A DNA stretch of 64,000 bases from Bolinopsis microptera. Taxonomy: Eukaryota > Ctenophora > Tentaculata > Lobata > Bolinopsidae. Of the stretch, positions 33,686 through 44,974 are shown one piece after another. Under the pieces are notes generated by a model. The model worked only from the letters and a program-made list of their open reading frames with translations, was not told where the DNA came from and made no database searches. How positions within the stretch are numbered: the first letter of the stretch is position 1; each line of letters opens with the position of its first letter. The stretch covers positions 11,021,837 through 11,085,836 of the forward strand of contig NC_087080.1 of assembly GCF_026151205.1 (NCBI RefSeq), read 5' to 3'. The position numbers and the translations under genes were made by a program.

Positions 33686-34195
33686 TATCACAGTGCTGGC
33701 AAGCACGAGCGGTGTCTTTATTGGGGGTATACTATGTACCCCCTTTACTCTTATACCCCCTTTGGTACACGATGGAAGCCTCTTTCGTGCACGCGAAGCG
33801 TGCACTCCGGCCGGAGGCGGCGGCCGTAGGCCGCCGCCTCCGGCAGGAGTTTTTCAGGCATTAAAACTAATCGGAAGTCGTTCAGCAGATTTATTTTTAG
33901 TTCAAAACATTCTAATTTGATGTCAAAGATGACAGAAATAAGAAATAGTTATTTGGAGATTTTTAAGAAATTTGCATAAAATACGCGCCAGCACTGTTAT
34001 ACGAAATTCGGTAAAAAAACCCGAAATCGCCATATTCAGGTGCCTTAATAACCACGTTAAAATTGAGTTAGAGATTTGAAACTTTGCAAGGCGTCTAGAC
34101 GTTGACCAAATCGACTGCAAAAAAAGTTTCAAGTTTCAGGAGCATCGGAAAATGGGTTTTCTAGAACCCCTGTTTTACGACAGATTGTCGTGATA
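33686..34195. mobile_element. Element O, copy 1: hairpin-rich repeat
   Basis: It begins TATCACAGTGCTG and ends TGTCGTGATA, giving TATCAC/GTGATA ends, and is the inverted partner of 38675-39207. Internal hairpins are GTGCACGC-GAA-GCGTGCAC at 33787-33805 and a 15-pair GC stem at 33811-33843 with loop GTA. It has GGGGGTATA / TACCCCC phrases but no ORF that I trust. Confidence 0.7.
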
Positions 34196-34215
34196 TCTAT
34201 ATATATACATATTTT

Positions 34216-37200
34216 ACCAAAACCCATAATCATGGGTAGAGTGGACCGCTGCCAGTGTGTCTCTTTCCCAAACAAAAGGAAATGATATTAATTTGATTGA
34301 CCGTTCTCAAATGCAAAATGATACCGAGAATGAAATCGGTCGCTCGCTTTTCCCATTCATTCACGGCTTACGAATTGTATAAATAAGTTTCGATTGATTA
34401 CATCAATCAGATGCTGTAAAAATCTCTTTGGGTTGCGTTGGGGTCGATACCTAGTATTTCGGAGTAAGGGACAAGGGTGGTAGTTATTACTTATTGAACA
34501 AGCTGAAGTTTATTGAATCTTCATTGCCGAGTACAGCTGCCTTTGGGTATACTCCAGTAGCAGGGAGGGGTTGAGTGTGCACTTCGATGTATAGAGTTTT
34601 TTGCTACTGAATCGGGTTAAATAGGTCATTGGTAACTCAAAGCACCGAGGGGCGCATTTTGTATCGCTAGTCCCAGTCCTACAGGGCGAAATTTCTAAAT
34701 TGCCCTCAGGCGAAAATTTGGGATTTTTGTATCTCGGCTTCTAAAAGACTTAGAGATTTGAACATTGGCTTAAAATAACCGCAATAGCCTTATTTATATA
34801 CAAGTTATGAAGCAATCTAAGGTCTCAAGTGCCTAGTTTTAAAGATATTCACGAAAAACCGTTTTTTGGCTCATCGCAGCCTGAAATACCGGATTATTTT
34901 TTATCTCGAGCTAGAAAGGTCGTAGAAACTTCTCCTATATTGAAAAATATGCGCAATGAGCACATTTATATAAGACTTATGAATCATTATATGCTCTAAA
35001 ATGCTTATTTGTAGAGATATTAGCAAAAATCAGTCATTTTGGTTACACCAATACAAATTTGGTAATTAATTTTGTCTTTTTGTTGCAAATATTCACGTTG
35101 CAATTTTCAAGATGCAGTTTGTTGCTATCGATAGGACTTTATATGCTATTGCATGGTTTTGATACAATCCTTCAGCACCTGACATAGGCAATAGGGGTCA
35201 CAAACCCTGAAATTTCAGGAACTGGGCAGTGGCCGAGATAAATATTTGATAATTACTTGGACTCTTGACTGACATACATCTTTTCAACGGTTAGTTAGAC
35301 ATCTTAAACCAGTATTGAACGTTGAGTAAAACTTTTGATCCATTTGTAGCTCAGGTGATGTGCCCCAAAACCTCACGCCTGAGTGACAGTGGGCCTTATC
35401 GATCATGAGCAGCAAATCACAATGACTTTGGGCCTCAGAGACAAGGGCATTCGTACTCTTGGCTTAAATTGGCTCTTCGTTAGTATCATCGATCAGGTTT
35501 CTAACTTCTATATCATCTGCCTGTCCAGTGTCCATCCGTCTCTTTGGGATTCATTATTACTTCAAGTTCAGCCATTTCGCTTCTGTTCAACTGTAGGCGT
35601 AATGAGGGACTTCAGTCCAGCAATAAAGTCAATATCTCTAGATTTAGCAATATCTGGTTTCGCTACTTTTAAGGTAATTGTGTTCAGCAAGCAAGTTTGT
35701 AAGTTTTCAGTCGTACTGCCCCAAAGTATTGGCCCCCAGGGCACCAGTAATGCTGGAGCACTGGTAATGCACATGGTAATTATGCTGATTTTTTGCTTAA
35801 CATAGCTCATTTTTAAGTTCCTTTTTCAGCAGTCTTCCCTATCATACTGGCAAAAAACAGATTCACCTCCTTTATCTCTAATATAATCTTGAACCTGGGC
35901 TATACAGGTTATCGAATGTCCTCCAACCTCGTGCCCCAATTATTGTCAGCCCCAGGACCTCTGGCACCTGCAACTTTGGGTCCCAAAACTTGAAGAACTT
36001 CGGGCCCAACGATACCTGTCCTTCAGTGACTCTGTGCCCCACATAATTCTAATTTATGACTCAATGTAAATTGTAAATGCTAAGATGGACATTCGATAAC
36101 CTGTAGAGCTCAGATTCAAGATTATATTTAGAGATAAAGGAGGTGAATCTGTTTTTATTGCCAGTATGATAGGGAAGACTGCTGAAAAAGGAACTTAAAA
36201 ATGAGCTATGTTAGCATAATTACCATGTGCATTACCAGTGCTCCAGCATTACTGGTGCCCTGGGGGCCAATACTTTGGGGCAGTACGACTGAAAACTTAC
36301 AAACTTGCTTGCTGAACACAATTACCTTAAAAGTAGCGAAACCAGATATTGCTAAATCTAGAGATATTGACTTTATTGCTGGACTGAAGTCCCTCATTAC
36401 GCCTACAGTTGAACAGAAGCGAAATGGCTGAACTTGAAGTAATAATGAATCTCAAAGAGACGGATGGACACTGGACAGGCAGATGATATAGAAGTTAGAA
36501 ACCTGATCGATGATACTAACGAAGAGCCAATTTAAGCCAAGAGTACGAATGCCCTTGTCTCTGAGGCCCAAAGTCATTGTGATTTGCTGCTCATGATCGA
36601 TAAGGCCCACTGTCACTCAGGCGTGAGGTTTTGGGGCACATCACCTGAGCTACAAATGGATCAGAAGTTTTACTCAACGTTCAATACTGGTTTAAGATGT
36701 CTAACTAACCGTTGAAAAGATGTATGTGAGTCAAGAGTCCAAGTAATTATCAAATATTTATCTCGGCCACTGCCCAGTTCCTGAAATTTCAGGGTTTGTG
36801 ACCCCTATTGCCTATGTCAGGTGCTGAAGGATTGTATCAAAACCATGCAATAGCATATAAAGTCCTATCGATAGCAACAAACTGCATCTTGAAAATTGCA
36901 ACGTGAATATTTGCAACAAAAAGACAAAATTAATTACCAAATTTGTATCGGTGTAACCAAAATGACTGATTTTTGCTAATATCTCTACAAATAAGCATTT
37001 TAGAGCATATAATGATTCATAAGTCTTATATAAATGTGCTCATTGCGCATATTTTTCAATATAGGAGAAGTTTCTACGACCTTTCTAGCTCGAGATAAAA
37101 AATAATCCGGTATTTCAGGCTGCGATGAGCCAAAAAACGGTTTTTCGTGAATATCTTTAAAACTAGGCACTTGAGACCTTAGATTGCTTCATAACTTGTA

Positions 37201-37624
37201 TATAAATAAGGCTATTGCGGTTATTTTAAGCCAATGTTCAAATCTCTAAGTCTTTTAGAAGCCGAGATACAAAAATCCCAAATTTTCGCCTGAGGGCAAT
37301 TTAGAAATTTCGCCCTGTAGGACTGGGACTAGCGATACAAAATGCGCCCCTCGGTGATTTGAGTTACCAATGACCTATTTAACCCGATTCAGTAGCAAAA
37401 AACTCTATACATCGAAGTGCACACTCAACCCCTCCCTGCTACTGGAGTAGTAGTTCTTCTTAATCTATTACAATTGTAAATGAATGGGAAAAGCGAGCGA
37501 CCGATTTCATTCTCGGTATCATTTTGCATTTGAGAACGGTCAATCAAATTAATATCATTTCCTTTTGTTTGGGAAAGAGAGACACTGGCAGCGGTCCACT
37601 CTACCCATGATTATGGGTTTTGGT
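34216..37624. mobile_element. Element B, copy 2, split by fold-back F
   Basis: The outer 170-180 bases on each side match B copy 1, with ACCAAAACCCATAATCATGG termini in inverted orientation. The interior, from about 34382 to 37465, is not in copy 1 and is the fold-back element F. B is followed directly by A, as in copy 1. Confidence 0.75.
34382..37465. mobile_element. Large fold-back element F
   Basis: Inverted arms at about 34550-35922 and 36087-37450 (roughly 1.37 kb each) are nearly identical apart from a 12-base insertion near 35790 and scattered changes. A 164-base loop lies between them. The left 165 bases (34382-34549) have no partner. Both arms contain the same open stretch of about 70 codons (MCITSAPALLVPWGPILWG), which is simply the duplicated sequence and not a known protein. 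No transposase was found. Confidence 0.8.
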
Positions 37625-38656
37625 AAAATATCATCTCTTTTTGATTATAATGTCAGGGTACTTTATAAAGTCAAAATATAAACTGATATCTTCATTAATA
37701 AGGAGGAAGTTTCAACGATTTCGAAATTTTTCCTTTAAAAACATTTCCTTGTGTTTAGGGAAGCATATCGGTCGATCACTGACTGAATATGCCACTTAAT
37801 ACTCATTCAAGTTGGCATTAAATTCATATATAATGACATTAAACTGTCGTGGCAAAGCAGAATTTGTTGGAAATCACGAATGAGCAAAATTCTCACCTTT
37901 CGCACGTGCAAAATTTGAGCGGACGTTGCGTGCGCATCCAATATTGAATCGCCGTAAATTTTTGCATGTAATTGTTTTATATATAGCCTAATAAGCATGC
38001 AAAGTTTCAAAGTATTTCAAGAAGAACTGTAATCACAACGGCACTCTAAAGTTGACAGAAAATGACGAAAACAGCAATTTTCAGTGATTTTAGCAATTTT
38101 CTATCAATTTGGGCGTGTCCCCACGTGTGCAACTTTTCGATTTTCAACTTTAAAACTAGTCTAATGCACAATTTATACCTATAGGAAGCAGAACTGAGCT
38201 CCACAACCCAAGGCATGGCCCAACACCAGAGAATACTAAATCGCAAAATTGACGTTTTTATAAAATAATTCTTCAAAAAAGCACAAACTTCAATGACGAA
38301 TATCTTTATGAAGGAGCAAGCTAGAAAAACTTTCCGGTAGATTTTCAGAATGCTTGAACAATTATCTAAGGTAAAAATTTCCTCAGATTTCGAATAAAAG
38401 TACTCCTTAATGGTTTAAAATTAATTTTAAAAGTTGTTACTTTGTCAAAAATCAAGTTTTAAAAACGGTTAACTTGATGACGTCATCAAGGGGTGTTTAT
38501 GACGTCAAATATTTTTTTAAAACAATGTAAACTAAAGTGTAAACAATTATTCGCAAGATCTGTGGTCGGAAATGGCTGTATCTTTTATACTTTTGAATCT
38601 ATGGACACTTAAATACAGGCTACAATTGACTGGCAAAGCGTCTATCCCTGAATATA
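37625..38656 (+). repeat. Element A, copy 2
   Basis: It is collinear with A copy 1 and adds about 100 bases in the middle that copy 1 lacks (around 38010-38080). It ends GCGTCTATCCCTGAATATA. It carries TGATGACGTCATCAAG and the CACGTG-containing phrase. Confidence 0.8.
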
Positions 38657-38674
38657 TGTATATATGTATGTATG

Positions 38675-39207
38675 TATCACGACAATCTATCGTAAAACAG
38701 GGGTTCTAGAAAACCCATTTCTCGATGCTCCTGAAACCTGAAACTTTTTTTGCAGTCGATTTGGTCAACGTCTAGACGCCCTGAAAAATTTCAGATCTCT
38801 AACTCAATTTTAACATGGTTTTTAAGGCACCTGAATATGGCGATTTTGGGTTTTTTACCGAATTTCGTAGAACAGTGCTGGCGAGTATTTTATGCAAATT
38901 TCTTAAAAATCTCAACATAACTATTTTTTATTCCTGTCATCTTTGACATCAAATTAGAATGTTTTGAACTAAAAATAAATCTGCTGAACGACTTCCGATG
39001 AGTCTTAATGCCTGAAAAACTCCTGCCGCCGGCCGGAGTGCACGCTTCGCGTGCACGAAAGAGGCTTCCAACGTGTACCAAAGGGGGTATAATAGTAGAG
39101 GGGGTATAATAGTTAAGGGGGTATAATAGTAAAGGGGGTACAATAGTAAAGGGGGTACATAGTATACCCCAAATAAAGACACCGCTCGTGCTTGCAGCAC
39201 TGTGATA
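38675..39207. mobile_element. Element O, copy 2
   Basis: It is the inverted partner of O copy 1. It begins TATCACGACAATC and ends CAGCACTGTGATA. A TACCCCCTTTACTATT-type 16-base unit is expanded to about five copies near 39080-39165, and the 15-pair GC stem of copy 1 is shortened. Comparison with 43571-43590 shows the site without this insertion. Confidence 0.7.
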
Positions 39208-39809
39208 TGGACACGTTCATTTGAGTTTGAGGATATTGGTAAACAAAAATAATAGCGTTTTTGACGATAGTGGCTTAATTTTGACATCTATTAACCTAGC
39301 ACGTTCAGAAGTTCTGAACATTAGCCACGTAACCCATACTCCCATATGCACCGCTCAGAAAGAAAATCTATTGTTGTTAGGCACTATAATGTTTCAAATG
39401 TCACATTTTGTGTGACTTAGTTAACTGCAGTTGTCTAATTATCATTCCTTGGTCTGAAATATAGTAACTTAGGTCTATCTAACAATTATGATACAACATT
39501 GGTTAATGGGCACGGATCGAACGGTTACAAGGCAATATTTGGGTAACTTTGTCACACTCATGATACCATACCTCTATTCTACTGTGAGGTGTCCTAAAAA
39601 CCCTTTCAACTCATTATTTTATGGTTGCTCTACCAAGCATAGCCCTAAAATATGTTGTTTTGAATAGTTAGCTAATACAGGCACTTGGTTATTGGGAAAT
39701 GAGGTTAATTCTGTCACAATATATGAAATTTAAAATTTTGGGCGAATAATTTATATCTGATTTTGGTTTGAAAGGCGGGAAAATTTTATATGATGACAAT
39801 GTAGTTGAT

Positions 39810-41982
39810 CAGAGGCACATATTAGGTGCGGTAAAAAAATCGAAATTATGCGGTACCACACCCGACTATAAAGGTTAAATGTGCGGTAAGGTGCGGTAAA
39901 TTTTTACCAATTATGCGGCAAATGTGCGGCGAAATTTGTGCGGGAATTGTGCGGTTTTCTTTTGCATTTTCTCAAGGACTTTGGAAATTCTAAACGTATA
40001 ACCGCCGCTCTTATCAAAAATAGGTCTGTTTATGTGTTACTGAAGGTGTAGTTCTTTACTAAGACCATGATTGAACCTAATATTGAGATTCAGTTATCTG
40101 AGAACAGTGACTTGATCTGGTAGAGATCAGGAGACAGTTATTTGAAGTCGCCTCTTGATAGAGTCGATCAGATCCCATGCAGGTATCTTCTGTTTCTTGT
40201 GTGGTGAGCTTGATGATGGGTCACTGGAGAGGCCGACGACCAGGCCCCCTTATTATTAGGGGTCCAACGTAGATCAGATCATATCACCAATTAGTGACGT
40301 ATAATTAGTGATGTGATCCATCAGTAGAATTTAACTGACCTAGAAATGGGCTAGATACAGGGTAGAGTTCACATGTCAACTCTGTACATCATGGCATTGC
40401 ATTAAGAAGTAAACATGATCTTTAAGATCTGACCGCTTGACTGGTATATCACATATGTGGTCGCATTACAAGGGGGAAGCTTCGATTCCAAAATCGTATA
40501 TCGAGAGGTAGGTACTACTAAAAGGTACGGGCTTCAGTAAAGTAAATCGTTGACACACCCTTTTGATCGCAACGTGTAGCAAGTAAACCGGAAAAAATAT
40601 GTTAGGCTCATAATGATCATAATGATCATTATGCAAACATTCACATGACGATGACTCACCCACTTAAGGAATTGTGCGAGAAGATGAACAATCAACAAAG
40701 GCAAAGATGAGGAAATAAAATAATGTGTAATGCGTGTTAGGCATAAGGTAAGTTAGGCATAAGGTTAGTTAGGAGTTAATTTGTTAAGTGAAATTGAATC
40801 ATGAGATTTGGAACAATGAGAACATTGATCAATTGTTAAGACAATATATACAGACAACATCTCATGAGGGTAAAGGAAATATTTCTATGAACGTAGTGAT
40901 CAGGAGTGTCAGCTTTATACTCGGACGACGAGCCCTCGGTCCCCACAAAAGATAATCTTTATAATTATAGTTAAGACTAGTAGTACAATCTGTGTAAAAG
41001 AACTAATGGTCAGTCTATAAAACACATGAAAAGCAGTGTGCTCCATACCCCTTAGTCTCTAGCTTTGTTATCAAAACACGTGATTCGATCATGTGATGTT
41101 ATCTCATTGTAAACAGGGTTTATTTGTTTTATTACGTGTAGTATGGTAAAGTATTAACACAATTTAACTAATAATATTATGTGAACAGAGTCGACATGTG
41201 AACTCTACTCTGTATCTAGCCCATTTCTAGGTCAATTAAATTCTACTGATGGATCACATCACTAATCATACGTCACTAATTGGTGTCATGATCTGATCTC
41301 CCGAATAATGAGGGGGGCCTGGCCGTCGTGCAGCCGGTCACTGTGTGTAGCTGTTCGTTTCTTTAGGAAACGGTCCATGACGTTGTGATGTGATATAGAG
41401 TAAGCAGATGATGTGGTGAAGTTACGAATGATAACTGATACACTATAATCGAAGTACGGTAACGACGAGGGTTCCATAACGGCCTGGGTCACGGTCCCGA
41501 AAGGGCCTGGGTCACGGTCCCGAAAGGGCCTGGGTCACGGTCCCGAAAGGGCCTGGGTAACGGTCCCGAAAGGGCTTGGGTCACGGTCCCGAAAAGGCCT
41601 GGGTCACGTGGTAACCGGGTCACGTGGCCTAGGCATGAGTTCCAAAAGGGCCTGGGTCACGGTCCCGAAAGGGCCTGGGTCAGGGTCCCGAAAGGGCCTG
41701 GGTCAGGGTCCCGAAAGGGCCTGGGTCAGGGTCCTTAAAGGGCCTGAGTCACGGTCCTAAAAGAGCCCGACTTTTAAAATATTTTGGTTTTTACACTTGA
41801 AAATCTTAACGCGAAAATTTCAAAATTATGCGAAATTACGCGGAAAATGCTAGATTATGCGGAAATATGCAGAAAATTACAAAATGTGCGGAAATGTGCG
41901 GAAAACAATAAATTATGCGGAAATGTGCGGAAAACGGTAAATTGTGCGATCCCGCACCCATCGCACCTAATATGTGCCTCTG
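39810..41982. mobile_element. Non-autonomous hAT element with 8-base duplication
   Basis: Perfect 21-base inverted termini begin CAGAGGCACATATTAGGTGC. TAGTTGAT is duplicated at 39802-39809 and 41983-41990. An 8-base duplication with CAGAG ends is the hAT pattern. Inside, 40218-40395 and 41180-41345 are inverted copies of each other. ATGCGGAAA/GTGCGG phrases flank both ends, and a 23-base minisatellite lies at 41469-41770. No transposase. Confidence 0.85.
41469..41770 (+). repeat. 23-base minisatellite, about 11 units
   Basis: The unit AAAGGGCCTGGGTCACGGTC plus CCG is repeated with small changes (CACGG to CAGGG in later units) and one broken stretch around 41600-41645. It lies inside the hAT element and stands out as a GC-rich island in AT-rich surroundings. 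Confidence 0.92.
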
Positions 41983-42094
41983 TAGTTGATGCAAGTTAAG
42001 ATCAGTTGATGTTTACATTGTCACAAAAAATTATACGAAATCGTAAATAGATTAAAAACAATGATTATAGAATGAAATAGTCTCTTATAATAAC

Positions 42095-42760
42095 TCTTAT
42101 AATAACTGATGTGACAAAGTAAACATGTCTTGCCCCTATTTTGAAGATCTATATTCTATAGTCTATACCTCTATTAGAATATTGTCTAGAACATCAGAGC
42201 TTAAGTTTAACAATTTTAGGTTAAATTTGTCAAAGTCACTAAAAATGTGACAAAATTAACTTTTCATGCCCCAACAATTTCAAGATAGTGCGTAAAAATT
42301 AGCATAGGCTGCTTTATTACCTATATAAATCAATCCAAACTACAAAAAATATATGTTAATTTGATGACGATTACCTAACTCTTATAATAACTGATGTGAC
42401 AAAGTAAACATGTCTTACCCCTATTTTGAAGATCTATAACTCTATTAGAATTCAACAATCTTTCAGAAACGATTGGAAGAATATTGTCCAGAACATAAGA
42501 ACTCAATTTTTAAGATTTAGATTAATTTGTCAAAGACATTGAAAATGTGACAAAATTAACTTTCCCTGCCCCAACAGTATCAATATAGTGTGTTAAAATT
42601 GGCATAGGATTTATTACAGGTATATTAAAGTATTAATCGATCCAAACTACGAAAAATATCTTTTAATCTGATGACGATTACCTAACTCTTATAATAACTG
42701 ATGTGACAAAGTAAACATGTCTTGCCCCTATTTTGAAGAACTATACTTCTATTAGAATAC
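42095..42760 (+). repeat. About 295-base tandem repeat in the core element
   Basis: Three copies of TCTTATAATAACTGATGTGACAAAGTAAACATG-type sequence start near 42095, 42380 and 42683. Each is followed by the same CCCCTATTTTGAAGA phrase. Copies are diverged. Each carries two instances of the TGTGACAAA motif. Confidence 0.8.
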
Positions 42761-42839
42761 TATGTAACTTTATCATCAAAAAAATTTCGATAAACTAGTT
42801 ATTTTGCCAGCAAGGAGCTAACAGAGTTATAATAATTTT

Positions 42840-43515
42840 TTGTGACGAAATTACCCTATTTTTGACCATGTAGCGGTAGTTTAATTGTGACACTGTTAAT
42901 ATATTACCACCTGATAATGATTTATGTGACTGGTGCATGGTACTATCAGTGTTGTTTGATCCATAGTACGTATAATATAAGGGCTTTAAGCTGGTATATC
43001 ATTATTTGTTCAATTTCACACATGTTCAGATATTATCAAGATTGTGTGACAAAGTAAGCTTGGTTGTGCCTTCTGTGTTTTAATTCCTTACGACTATATG
43101 ATATAATAACAATTCCCAGCACTTCCAGGCCATCAAATAAACTTACACTACTCAGCATTGCTTATCAGGGTGCCCTAAACATTCATCACATATTTTCTTT
43201 AATGTGTGACAGAGTAAACCTGAATGCACCATCTAACGAAAAAAGTCGTCAAATATGTAGGTAATGGTCATATGTACCCATCCAATCAATTGGACAATCA
43301 AAAATTTGGTCAAAAACGGCAGCAAGGGGTCCATATTTACCCCGTCACATGTTTATAGTGTGACAATGTAACCATTTCCGTGCCGGCTGTATTTAAGCGA
43401 TATCTTATCACCTGATTAAGATATCCTTATGTGACAAAGTTAGCCTAGAGGATGAGACGATTATCCTAACCATCAAGGGTTTAAGTAATTTCATAGTGTG
43501 ACAAAGTCAACTACA
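42840..43515 (+). repeat. Same-strand array of TGTGACAAAGT-type motifs
   Basis: Forward copies are seen near 42840, 42885, 42923, 43046, 43204, 43360, 43431 and 43496, with consensus TGTGACAAAGTnAnC and unrelated spacers of 38-160 bases. The pattern resembles subterminal transposase-binding repeats. Confidence 0.55.
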
Positions 43516-43579
43516 CTGTGCCTTTTAATAGGGTCACTTATATTTACCAATATCCTCAAACTCAATTATGAACGTGTCC

Positions 43580-44534
43580 ATATATATTCAGGGATAGACG
43601 CTTTGCCAGTCAATTGTAGCCTATATTTAATTCAAAAGTATAAAAGATACAGCCATTTCCGACCACAGCTCTTGAAAATAATTGTTTACACTTTAGTTTA
43701 CATTGTATAAAAAAATTATTTGACGTCATAAACACCCCTTGATGACGTCATCAAGTTAACCGGTTTTAAAACTTGATTTTTGACGAAATAATAACTTTTA
43801 AAATTAATTTTACACCATTAAGAAGTAATTTTATTCAAAATCCGAGGAAATTTTCATCTTAGATAATTGTTCAAGCATTCTGAAAATCTACCGGAAAGTT
43901 TTTCTAGCTTGCTCCTTCATAAAGATATTCGTCATTGAAGTTTGTGCTTTTTTGAAGAATTATTTTATAAAAACGTCAATTTTGCGATTTAGTATTCTCT
44001 GGTGTTGGGCCATGCCTTGAGTTGTGGAGCTCAGTTCTGCTTCCTATAGGTATAAATTGTGCATTAGGCTAGTTTTAAAGTTGAAAATCGAAAAGTTGCA
44101 CACGTGGGGACACGCCCAAATTGATAGAAAATTGCTAAAATCACTGAAAATTGCTGTTTTCGTCATTTTCTGTCAACTTTAGAGTGCCGTTGTGATTACA
44201 GTTCTTCTTGAAATACTTTAAAACTTTGCATGCTTATCAAACTATATATAAAACAATTACATGCAAAAATTTACGGCGATTCAATATTGGATGCGCACGC
44301 AACGTCCGCTCAAAGTTTGCACGTGCGAAAGGTGAGATTTCATTCGTGATTTCCAACAAATTCTGCTTTGCCACGACATTTAAATGGCATTATATAAATG
44401 AATTTAATACCGACTTGATTGAGTAAAAAGTGTAATATTCAGTCAGTTATCAACAGATATGCCTACCTAAACACAAGGAAATGTTTTCAAAGGTTAAATT
44501 CCGAAATCGTTGAAATCACCTCTTTAATAATATA
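43580..44534 (-). repeat. Element A, copy 3 (inverted)
   Basis: The reverse complement matches A copy 2, including the TATATTCAGGGATAGACGC end. It stops about 60 bases before the place where B would start and is replaced there by a Penelope-element 3' end. A 16-base duplication (CTTTAATAATATACTT) marks the junction at about 44521-44552. Confidence 0.8.
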
Positions 44535-44544
44535 CTTCTTTAAT

Positions 44545-44904
44545 AATATACTTAAAACCCCAGGCATTATTAATAAAAGATCAGAAATTATTTCTAAATG
44601 TAGGCACTCTAGGAAATTTTTAGTTAGACATATTTAGTTAGTATTTATTAGTTATTAGGATTTGTAGTTATTTATATAGGTTTAGTAGTATTGAGTAATT
44701 GTTAATTGTTAATTATAAAATTTGATAAAGGAGCACTGTGTTGTATTATGTTTGCCATTTTTATGTTAATTATGTCACTGAAGATTGCTTTTCAAACATG
44801 AAACTTATAGTTTGACAATTGCATAGTTTGCTTTGTACCGATATTTCATGCTCCTAGCTACAGCTAGTAGAGCCCTTTTTCTATAAGAGAAGAAAACCAG
44901 TTGT
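44545..44904 (+). mobile_element. Penelope-like element 3' end, plus strand
   Basis: The sequence is the reverse complement of 49437-49797. It codes for the last residues of the Penelope-type GIY-YIG region (ILKTPGIINKRSEIISKCRH, then KFLVRHI-stop) followed by the 3' UTR. Only this tail is present on the plus strand. Confidence 0.8.
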
Positions 44905-44974
44905 TTAGAAGTATACGGCAGTTTTTAATTACGATAGAACTCTTTAAGTAGTATAAATTATAGAAACATATGAT

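Larger units (their letters stand above)
39206..43582. mobile_element. 4.4 kb 'core' element with 37-40 base TIRs
   Basis: The left end TATGGACACGTTCATTTGAG and the right end at 43541-43582 are near-perfect inverted copies over about 40 bases (one three-base gap). Element A lies outside both ends in opposite orientations. The interior carries no recognised gene. It has a hAT insertion at 39810-41982 and many copies of a TGTGACAAAGT(T/A)AAC-like motif. These are reversed on the left (39541, 39705) and forward on the right (42108 to 43496). Confidence 0.6.

Noticed and set aside
33679-33920. Overlapping plus-strand ORFs rich in Pro, Ala and Arg
   Set aside because: They run through hairpins of element O and are not kept as protein in the inverted copy.
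35383-36431. Matching open stretches of 70-140 codons at 35.4-35.8 and 36.2-36.4 kb
   Set aside because: They are the two arms of fold-back F read in opposite directions; no known domain, and identity follows from the repeat.
41469-41770. 23-base repeats considered as a CRISPR array
   Set aside because: Head-to-tail minisatellite with no spacers.
42840-43515. TGTGACAAAGT motifs considered as CRISPR repeats
   Set aside because: Motif too short and degenerate, spacing irregular (38-160 bases), and no cas-like genes.
44419-44637. 72-codon plus-strand ORF across 44.5 kb
   Set aside because: It joins the end of element A with the Penelope-like tail; only the tail part is protein-derived.
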